64,000 nt of DNA, taken from the NCBI GenBank assembly GCA_024398715.1, contig JAKSIP010000003.1:62001-126000 (forward strand), read 5' to 3'. Origin of the DNA: Bacteroidaceae bacterium (GTDB taxonomy: Bacteria; Bacteroidota; Bacteroidia; Bacteroidales; Bacteroidaceae). The position numbers and the translations under genes are program-made. Of this stretch, positions 1-6,408 are shown in pieces. Within the stretch, counting starts at the first letter, position 1, and each line of letters opens with the position of its first letter. The notes below the pieces were generated by a model, which saw only the letters and a program-made list of their open reading frames with translations, did no database searches and was not told the origin of the DNA.

Positions 1-996
1 ATTGCAGACGGAGAATCAAATCTTGAATACAATATTAAACTGGAAAAAGGTGGTACTATTCTTTCTCGACTCCCTGTTAATGACCTAACAAAAATCAAGT
101 CATTAACAATAACAGGCGTATTGTATGAGACAGACTTCCAAATAATAAGCAAATGTACCAACTTGGAATATCTTGATTTGTCACACGCTTTCACAACATT
201 ATCTCCAGAGGCGATGGCTTCCAGACAGGCTGAAAAAGAAATGCTGTCAGGTCTATTTTCGCTTATGAGTGCAGCTTTGGATGCTCAGTACGAAAATTAT
301 GAAATACGCACCGGGGATTATACGTCATCCAAAATTATGATGGAACTTGCCAAAGATGCGTATTCCGTCAAATCTAACGACCCTGCTTGTCAAATTCCTC
401 ATGATGCCATAAACGACCTGAGAAAACTGAAAACGTTAATCTTGCCATATAGAGCCAAAAATATAGATAGTGGCAATTTCCAGAACTGTCCTAATCTTGA
501 ACACATTGAATGGCCGATGTATTTGGAACAGATAGGAAGTCGTTGTTTTAATAATTGTCCAAGTCTGAAAGAAGTCACGTTCCCTGCCTCATTTAACTAC
601 CTTCGTTCCGATTCTTTCAGGGATTGTGCGTCATTGGCAAAGGTTGATTTAAGTGCTTGTACATTTAAGGTTGCTGAATGGGATGTAACATTCAAAGGAT
701 GCTCCAGTCATTTTGAAGTGCATCTTCCCCAGGGCATAACTCGAATAAGTTCTGTACCTGTTAATCACAACAAACAAGAATACATAGTATATCTTCCGGC
801 CAGTGTAAAGGAACTTCGAGACACTTACTATTATTGTACACTTCATTTTGCAGGAGAGAAAGCTCCGACAGCATTATTCGGCACTTCATCAGAAAGGCCA
901 CAAAACTGTAAAATATATGTCCCGAAAGGAAGTTTGACCTCATATTATGCAAATTTCGGCGGCGATACAAATGGTTGTCAATATGTTGAAGAATAA
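1..996 (+). CDS. Leucine-rich-repeat (BspA-type) protein, 5' end missing
   Basis: The reading frame is open from the first base, so the gene begins before the window and about 331 C-terminal residues are visible. They contain LRR_5/BspA-type repeats, recognisable as 'F.NCPSL..V.FP' and 'F.DCASL..VDL' near residues 180-230. The tail 'KIYVPKGSLTSYYANF' is a common ending of BspA-like surface proteins. Such proteins are usually exported and bind host or bacterial partners, but no signal peptide can be checked here. A TTG at 121 lies in frame but is internal, because coding with LRR character continues upstream of it. The next gene overlaps the 3' end by 14 bases. The family is clear; the function is inferred only from it. 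Confidence 0.8.
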   Translation: MADGESNLEYNIKLEKGGTILSRLPVNDLTKIKSLTITGVLYETDFQIISKCTNLEYLDLSHAFTTLSPEAMASRQAEKEMLSGLFSLMSAALDAQYENYEIRTGDYTSSKIMMELAKDAYSVKSNDPACQIPHDAINDLRKLKTLILPYRAKNIDSGNFQNCPNLEHIEWPMYLEQIGSRCFNNCPSLKEVTFPASFNYLRSDSFRDCASLAKVDLSACTFKVAEWDVTFKGCSSHFEVHLPQGITRISSVPVNHNKQEYIVYLPASVKELRDTYYYCTLHFAGEKAPTALFGTSSERPQNCKIYVPKGSLTSYYANFGGDTNGCQYVEE

Positions 997-1711
997 ACAA
1001 AAAGTCATCTGGCTTCTTGCAGGAATTGTCGTGTTAGCCGTTATATCCTTCCTTGTAAAGGCAGTCATACAGTCTCAGCATATACCCGAAATTGAAGCAA
1101 CTGAAGAGTATTTAGGCTCAAATTCCGAAATTGGTTATGAGTCCGCTGTGGAGGAAATGCCCGAAGATGATTATGTTGAAGATGTCCCGGAAATGACAGA
1201 GAGGTTTCTGGTTAAACAGGATGGGGAACATGATTTCGTAAACTATTCCTATAAAGACATTGCAGAAGAAAATGATGGCGTATTTAAAGGAATAATAGTA
1301 CGCAGAGACCTTAATGATGGTACTATAGTAGATATTTTACTGAGAAAAGAGCAATCAGGTGTAAAATGCACTTTAGCCAAAGGTGACTATGGCAAAAGTT
1401 TTATGACTTGCCAAAATGACCTACGTTCTGATGATGAAATGGAAGTCCAAATCAGTTTTGTCGATTTAGACGGTGACGGCACAAGGGAGATCATTGTCCT
1501 TTCTGGCTGCTATCTCGGAATTGATGAAAATGAAGCCGTAATTTATAAAAACCAAAACGTAGAAAAAGAACCGTTCTTTGAGGTTGGAAGCTTTATATTC
1601 CAAGAACAGGTGGAATTGGATAATGGTCATTTTATTTGTCCTTATGGAAGCCAAGGTCTTTACGATGAATACTTGTTTGATTCAGGGAAGTTGATAAACA
1701 TTTCAGAATAA
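983..1711 (+). CDS. Hypothetical single-pass membrane protein with an EF-hand-like loop
   Basis: Encodes 242 residues. A lysine-rich start is followed by one membrane segment (about residues 6-27), then a very acidic stretch and a soluble domain outside the membrane. Near residue 165 the run 'DLDGDGTREI' looks like a calcium-binding loop of the EF-hand or FG-GAP type. The ATG at 983 is preferred because it directly precedes the charged and hydrophobic anchor; an in-frame ATG at 947 lies deeper in the upstream gene. The 14-base overlap with the LRR gene suggests joint expression, perhaps of a surface pair. I do not recognise the protein beyond this. Confidence 0.65.
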   Translation: MLKNKQKVIWLLAGIVVLAVISFLVKAVIQSQHIPEIEATEEYLGSNSEIGYESAVEEMPEDDYVEDVPEMTERFLVKQDGEHDFVNYSYKDIAEENDGVFKGIIVRRDLNDGTIVDILLRKEQSGVKCTLAKGDYGKSFMTCQNDLRSDDEMEVQISFVDLDGDGTREIIVLSGCYLGIDENEAVIYKNQNVEKEPFFEVGSFIFQEQVELDNGHFICPYGSQGLYDEYLFDSGKLINISE

Positions 1712-1718
1712 AAAAATA

Positions 1719-1751
1719 GGAGCGAGGCAATCAAACTCCGCTCCGTTTATT
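1719..1751. terminator. Probable bidirectional terminator between convergent genes
   Basis: GGAGCG at 1719-1724 pairs with CGCTCC at 1739-1744. A-rich sequence lies on the left and a T-rich stretch on the right. It sits between two genes that end towards each other, so it could stop transcription from both sides. Confidence 0.55.
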
Positions 1752-2247
1752 AAATGTGGTATGCTCTTAAATCTATAGAACACCCTTTTGAAATAGTATG
1801 AACAACATCACCCTCAACGTAGTTACCCCGAACAACCATGCCGTCCACTAAAGAACCTTCCAGCCATCTTCCATCAGGCCAGTAGAACAAGCCATTTATC
1901 ATATATCCATTTTCATCAAATTCATCGGTTATCATCACCGCTCCATCTGGGAAAATTACTATACCATTATCCGGCCTATCCTCATAAAAAGTGCCAAAGA
2001 ATTTCACACCATTAGCAAAGAATTGAATGCCATAGTCCTTCTCATTCTCTTCAAAGAACCCTGCAAATTTGGATCCATTATTCATTTCGATAACCCCGGT
2101 GTTCATTGTAATTGGTTTCTCCGTCTGTATGCCCCTGAATACACCTTTATCAAGTTGGCCATTCCTTTCCTCACCTACTTCGAGTTCGCCAAGAAAATAA
2201 TCCTGTTTTTCTTTCGATGGGTATATATATTTCTCAATGTGTGCCAT
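1750..2247 (-). CDS. MORN-repeat-like protein
   Basis: Encodes 165 residues with no signal peptide. The middle has several glycine- and aromatic-spaced repeats of MORN type, such as 'NNGSKFAGFFEENEKDYG', 'ANGVKFFGTFYEDRPDNG' and 'PDGRWLEGSLVDG'. MORN repeats form small beta-hairpin stacks and often serve as binding platforms; bacterial members have varied and mostly unknown roles. It is the last gene of a leftward group of four, three bases after its upstream neighbour, so it is probably co-transcribed. The repeat assignment is fairly safe and the role is unknown. Confidence 0.65.
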   Translation of the reverse strand: MAHIEKYIYPSKEKQDYFLGELEVGEERNGQLDKGVFRGIQTEKPITMNTGVIEMNNGSKFAGFFEENEKDYGIQFFANGVKFFGTFYEDRPDNGIVIFPDGAVMITDEFDENGYMINGLFYWPDGRWLEGSLVDGMVVRGNYVEGDVVHTISKGCSIDLRAYHI

Positions 2248-2250
2248 AAT

Positions 2251-2484
2251 TTATTCATTTTTAGTTTTTTGTGAATGGAGGGATAAGACCACTCCGTATC
2301 TGTTCCGTAAATAATTTATTAATCCCTGATATGCCTGGATTTTGAGATAATCACGAGGGCAGATCTTTGAGAAATCCTGAATAGAGGAAGATATAATTTT
2401 CCCATCAATCAATTCTCCATATTCAGCTTCAATAGCCGGAATGTCTGCCCTATATCTTCTTGGAATAAAATTAGAATCTGGCAT
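2251..2484 (-). CDS. Small hypothetical protein with a short domain shared with 2926-3309
   Basis: Encodes 77 residues and no recognisable family. The C-terminal half contains 'PRDYLKIQAYQGLINYLRN' followed by 'RYGVVL'. This matches the C-terminal part of the protein encoded at 2926-3309 ('PRKRQKSDAYKGLVSELRK' followed by 'AYGVEL'). The shared pattern is PR...K..AY.GL...LR..YGV.L, apparently a small helical unit ending in a strand. The start overlaps the upstream gene by 14 bases, which suggests translational coupling. Function unknown. Confidence 0.6.
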   Translation of the reverse strand: MPDSNFIPRRYRADIPAIEAEYGELIDGKIISSSIQDFSKICPRDYLKIQAYQGLINYLRNRYGVVLSLHSQKTKNE

Positions 2485-2929
2485 AGGTCGTAACTTTAAA
2501 AGTGAAATGGTCGTTGTAGTGCTGAAACTCTAAAGCTTTGATGTTGCTTGCTCCCATTGCCTTTGCCGCCTGTTTGTAATCGTAAAAGAAATCATCGTTA
2601 GCATAGTAAATTACATAGCGTCCAGAGTATTCATCCAGATCAACCTTGTTACCCGGCGTATCGGAATATTCTGTTCCAAGAATCAGTTGCTTGTCAAAAC
2701 TGAAGATGCTGTCGCTGTGAAAAGAACATATTTCCGGCGACTCATAATAGTCACCATAATGCCTGTATAAATCAAACTGGATTGTATGCTCATCTACCTG
2801 TGAGACGATAACATTTGCTCCTGATTCTTTTCCCCACCATCTGTTTAGCCGCCCTGTCAAATACATTGTCATTCCTAGCGGAGAACGGCCTTTTGAATCC
2901 ACTAGAGTACCCATAAACATTACTTTCAT
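2471..2929 (-). CDS. Hypothetical protein, 152 residues
   Basis: Soluble protein rich in aromatic and acidic residues, with no signal peptide or membrane segment and no motif I recognise. It has the look of an alpha/beta cytoplasmic domain ('GRYVIYYANDDFFYDY' near residue 105). It overlaps both neighbours (14 bases downstream, 4 bases upstream), so the genes at 1750-3309 form one tight transcription unit. Its position between two genes that share a domain suggests that the three products act together, but this is inference from order only. Confidence 0.6.
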   Translation of the reverse strand: MKVMFMGTLVDSKGRSPLGMTMYLTGRLNRWWGKESGANVIVSQVDEHTIQFDLYRHYGDYYESPEICSFHSDSIFSFDKQLILGTEYSDTPGNKVDLDEYSGRYVIYYANDDFFYDYKQAAKAMGASNIKALEFQHYNDHFTFKVTTYARF

Positions 2930-3309
2930 ATTTCATTATCATTATTGTGATGTGACTTTATGCAGCTCGATATGCAAAGCTCCACACCATAAGCTTTTCT
3001 TAATTCAGACACCAGACCTTTGTAAGCATCCGATTTCTGTCTCTTTCTGGGCATTATTTCCAGTGCCTCCTTCAAACTCAACTCGATACGCTGGCCTGAG
3101 ACTAAGCCGAATCTATCCTTCAGCACCTGCATGTCATTTGAATACGGTGACTGTATGGAAGGAGTCGTATCTGTTGTATCACCATCAGACTGTATGGAAA
3201 AATTGGACTCAGCATTGTTCTGTTGCAGTATTTCCTTCATCTGACGCTCTTCTATATTATTTCTCCGGCAATCAGAAGAGAAGAGCCGTTGTAAAAAGTC
3301 TGTAAACAT
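2926..3309 (-). CDS. Hypothetical protein with a C-terminal domain shared with 2251-2484
   Basis: Encodes 127 residues. The first 70 are polar and low in complexity, rich in N, S, D and T. The last 50 hold the shared module 'LKEALEIMPRKRQKSDAY' then 'KGLVSELRKAYGVEL', also present in the 77-residue protein two genes downstream. First gene of the leftward group. The ATG overlaps nothing upstream, and about 590 bases without a gene separate it from the divergent helicase gene. No known family recognised. Confidence 0.6.
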   Translation of the reverse strand: MFTDFLQRLFSSDCRRNNIEERQMKEILQQNNAESNFSIQSDGDTTDTTPSIQSPYSNDMQVLKDRFGLVSGQRIELSLKEALEIMPRKRQKSDAYKGLVSELRKAYGVELCISSCIKSHHNNDNEI

Positions 3310-3900
3310 ATTCTTTGTATTTATAACTGTGATATAACCTCGATTTGGTTATTTATCATATATAAGGCTCGACACATAAAAAAGGCCATTTTAGTGGGTG
3401 TTTTCGGGGTAGTTAAACGTCAAATTGCACGTTTTTAGCACTTTTCGGAGTAAAACCTCAAAAAACTGATTCAATTCGACTAGGAAGAGATAATCTAGCT
3501 GGCGGAGCAAAATAACTATTCCCCTTGTTGTCTTAAAAGGATGTATCATGTGAGATTAGAGTAGATCCCTCCGCTTCGCTTCAGGACTACTCTATCGGAT
3601 AATCATTACTCAAAAATTGAAGATTTCCCTATTGAAGAAATATAGTATCACTCAATAAAGAATGTCCGCAGGACAGATGGAACCTGGAGTGAATTTTCTG
3701 AGGCTTGCCGAAGAAAAGAGGGGAGGTTTGGGGTTCCATCTCGTTTTACAAAAAAAAGCACTTAAAACTATTATTATAAGTGAATTAGAAATCGTAATTA
3801 AAAAATAGCACTTTTAATCCCTTGATTTCCTTGTAGATGAAGAAGATTTGCTTCGCGAGTTGCCACTACGTTGGCATTAACAAATTAAACGAAATATTCT
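3310..3900. other. Long non-coding stretch with paired segments (candidate structured RNA or cis element)
   Basis: I see no credible gene here. Several perfect inverted repeats lie close together. AGAGTAG at 3558-3564 pairs with CTACTCT at 3587-3593. TGTCC at 3663 pairs with GGACA at 3671. GATGGAACC at 3676-3684 pairs with GGTTCCATC at 3732-3740, and inside this last pair TTTTCT can pair with AGAAAA around a smaller GGC/GCC stem. CACTT and AAGTG also flank an AT-rich loop near 3760. The stretch separates divergent genes, so it must carry their promoters, but I see no clear TAnnTTTG box. Confidence 0.45.
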
Positions 3901-5778
3901 ATGATAGAAAGATTAATATTAAAAGTGCCGGAATCGGTAAACTACATTTCCGAATGGGCAGAGTTCGGGAAAATGAAAATTAACGGTCAAGTAATCATCA
4001 ATAAGAAGTATGCAGGCTGTGGAATGACTACCTATTACTTGACCAACGAACAGCCTGTGATATTAGCGGCTCCAAGAAAATTTCTGCTGGAGAATAAACT
4101 TGCACAACTGCCGCACCTGTTCTATTACGAGGTTCCTGACAAGTATGACAAAAACGTTCACCAGCTTCTACATGAGAAATTAGCCCAATATCTTCAAGAC
4201 TGCATCAACTGTAAATGGCCACCGAAAATCATTGTTACATACAGGTCATTCTGCAAAGCCTGTGATGTCTTACGGGATTTCAACATTCCATTTCAGGTTA
4301 TAGTCGATGAGTTCCATGTTATTACTCAGGATATTGAAATGGCAGCAGGGGAAACCATTACATTTCTCCGTTACCTGAAGATGCTCCCTGATGTCATATA
4401 TCTTACCGCCACACCAGAATCAGAACAGGACTTATCGACAATTCAGGATTTTCGAGGATTACGTTACATTGAGCTTGACTGGCCGAATCTCAAAACGGCT
4501 ACAATCATTTCTAAGCCTATGATTTCAACTATTCAGGCTTGTGGATATGTGATAAAGGGTTTCCAAGATAACGGCTACTTTGCAAGGAAGGGTAAGCATC
4601 TATCCAAAGAGGCCGTGTTTTATATCAATGACGTATCGAACATTGTAAGCATCATCAAACAGAACGGATTGAAGCCGGATGAGGTAAACATCCTAATATC
4701 CCGGAATGAGCCGAAGAATAAAGCCAAACTCTCTAAATTATGCTCTGATACTGGGATGAGGTTTGAGATTGGAACTATACCGGGGAAAGGCGAGAGACAC
4801 AAGCCATATACTTTTTGTACGAGGGTTGTGTTCTATGGGTGTGACTTCTATTCGACCAATGCTTATACCTATGTGTTCGCTGATGCCAATTCCGAGAACA
4901 GAAGGATTGATATTGCACTCGATCTTCCACAGATACTAGGCCGACAACGCTTGAAAGAAAATATCTTCCGTGATGAAGCTATCCTGTATGTAAAAACCTC
5001 TTCTTTGAACAATCTGCAAACAAAGGAGGCGTTCGAGAAGGAGAAACAACAGAAAATCGAAATATCAAGGAGGGATAGTAATGCCTGGAATAATATACCG
5101 GCTGCTTCAAGGGTTAATCTTGCCATCCAAAAACCTGATTCAAACTATATGGTCAAATATATGGATGCCAACGGTGAATACAGATTTGAATGTAATGATA
5201 TTCGCATACTGAGTGATGTAAAGGCGTGGAGGGAAAAGAACAAATATTATCGGAAGCAGGGAACTATAAGGATTAACTTGCGTGATTCCGGCTTTATTGT
5301 CAGAACCACATCTTGCCCTACACCTCTCGACAACTTCTATGATGACTTTTTGGAAGAATCGAATTGGCGAAAACGAATGAGCCTGTATTGCGATTTCCTT
5401 CAAGAGTACCCGGAATATATCGAGGCTGTCCGAAACTTAACTTGGATTCCTGAAGAGTTCCATCGTTACTATGAGACCTTGGGAATGGAAAGGATTAAGG
5501 CAAACAGTTTCCAGCAATCAAGAATACTCAATGAAGTCAATCAAAATAAAACCACTGATAACATAGTGATCGCATTTGAGGATTCCTTTCATACCGGGGA
5601 GCGACTATCAAAGCAGGAGATCAAGAGCCGAATACAACAGATTTATGATGGCTTGGGGATTGGAAAGACGGCAAAAGCGACAGACCTGAAACAGTATTTT
5701 GAAATAGAGGAAACCAACGTGACGGTCGATGGAAAGAAAGTTCACGGCTATAAACTTGGTCGATGGAATATGTCATAA
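3901..5778 (+). CDS. Superfamily 2 helicase-like protein with an atypical Walker A loop
   Basis: Encodes 625 residues. Motifs appear in helicase order. The Walker A position reads 'AGCGMTT' (residues 38-44), with methionine where the catalytic lysine is expected. Motif Ia is 'APRK' (57-60), Walker B 'IVDEFH' (134-139), motif III 'YLTATP' (167-172) and motif VI-like 'QILGRQR' (344-350). The C-terminal 55 residues ('GKTAKATDLKQYF' then 'GYKLGRWNM') look like a small winged-helix module of the kind found in phage and plasmid replication proteins. It stands alone between two non-coding stretches. A role in phage- or element-linked DNA metabolism is inference; without the lysine it may bind ATP unusually or not hydrolyse it. 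Confidence 0.7.
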   Translation: MIERLILKVPESVNYISEWAEFGKMKINGQVIINKKYAGCGMTTYYLTNEQPVILAAPRKFLLENKLAQLPHLFYYEVPDKYDKNVHQLLHEKLAQYLQDCINCKWPPKIIVTYRSFCKACDVLRDFNIPFQVIVDEFHVITQDIEMAAGETITFLRYLKMLPDVIYLTATPESEQDLSTIQDFRGLRYIELDWPNLKTATIISKPMISTIQACGYVIKGFQDNGYFARKGKHLSKEAVFYINDVSNIVSIIKQNGLKPDEVNILISRNEPKNKAKLSKLCSDTGMRFEIGTIPGKGERHKPYTFCTRVVFYGCDFYSTNAYTYVFADANSENRRIDIALDLPQILGRQRLKENIFRDEAILYVKTSSLNNLQTKEAFEKEKQQKIEISRRDSNAWNNIPAASRVNLAIQKPDSNYMVKYMDANGEYRFECNDIRILSDVKAWREKNKYYRKQGTIRINLRDSGFIVRTTSCPTPLDNFYDDFLEESNWRKRMSLYCDFLQEYPEYIEAVRNLTWIPEEFHRYYETLGMERIKANSFQQSRILNEVNQNKTTDNIVIAFEDSFHTGERLSKQEIKSRIQQIYDGLGIGKTAKATDLKQYFEIEETNVTVDGKKVHGYKLGRWNMS

Positions 5779-5798
5779 CTGAACTTTATGACAAGAAG

Positions 5799-5831
5799 AA
5801 CCTACCTTCATGCAGGTGGGTTTCTTTTTTT
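5799..5831 (+). terminator. Intrinsic terminator of the helicase-like gene
   Basis: A nine-pair stem, AACCTACCT with AGGTGGGTT around a six-base loop, is followed at once by a T-rich run. It begins 20 bases after the stop codon at 5778. Confidence 0.85.
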
Positions 5832-6186
5832 ATGGGGTTTAAGCTGTTTTACACCCTTGCTACCTGTTTACAAAAATCAATGTAATAAATTGGCTATCAG
5901 AGGGTGTAAGTGTGCTATTAAGACGTTGCCAGATTAGTCATGTTCAGATAGGCTACACTCCTAATTCATTCGCCTTACACCCCAAGTTCATTGGCGGTAC
6001 ACGGTTGATATAACTTCTCATTTTTATACGGACTCAGCATTGATTTTTGTAAAAAACGTGTCGGAAAGATATGTTTTGCAGCACAATCCTGTGTAAAAAT
6101 ACCATTGATATTGAATTATTTGTAAATTTTATTTTGCCATGTGTTCAAAACTCAATAAATTTGCATCCAAAACAAATATATTGGTG
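5832..6186. other. Non-coding stretch with repeated TTACACCC words
   Basis: No gene is apparent. The word TTACACCC occurs at 5849 and 5975 in direct orientation, and its complement GGGTGTAA at 5902. Their spacing (about 53 and 73 bases) and mixed orientation could suit a protein-binding region, or could be chance. The stretch ends at the start of the XRE regulator gene and must contain its promoter. Confidence 0.3.
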
Positions 6187-6390
6187 ATGAAAAATCTCAA
6201 TCGAATAAAAGTTGCTCTGGTGGAAAGAAATAAAACAGGTAAATGGCTGGCTGAGCAGCTTGGCGTAAACACCGCTACCGTATCAAAGTGGTGCAGCAAT
6301 ACCTGTCAGCCTAACCTATATACGCTCGATAAAATTGCAACTCTATTAGAAATTACAACTCGTGAACTCTTATCCGAGGATTACAAATAA
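6187..6390 (+). CDS. XRE-family helix-turn-helix regulator, probable controller of the restriction-modification gene
   Basis: Encodes 67 residues that are almost entirely one Cro/C1-type helix-turn-helix: 'WLAEQLGVNTATVSKWCSN' forms the two DNA-contacting helices and 'LDKIATLLEITTRELL' the closing helices. The ATG at 6187 is chosen because it starts exactly at the domain; an in-frame ATG at 6139 would add 16 residues outside it. It lies 18 bases before the restriction-modification gene. Small XRE proteins in this position often act as C proteins that delay endonuclease expression. The fold is clear; the controller role is inferred from position. Confidence 0.75.
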   Translation: MKNLNRIKVALVERNKTGKWLAEQLGVNTATVSKWCSNTCQPNLYTLDKIATLLEITTRELLSEDYK

Positions 6391-6408
6391 TATAAATTAG
6401 TTCACACT

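Noticed and set aside
121..996. LRR protein starting at TTG 121
   Set aside because: The frame is open to base 1 and the upstream residues fit the same LRR protein, so the real start is outside the window.
3555..3745. Retron msr-msd
   Set aside because: Pairing exists, but no reverse transcriptase is encoded nearby; the downstream gene is helicase-like.
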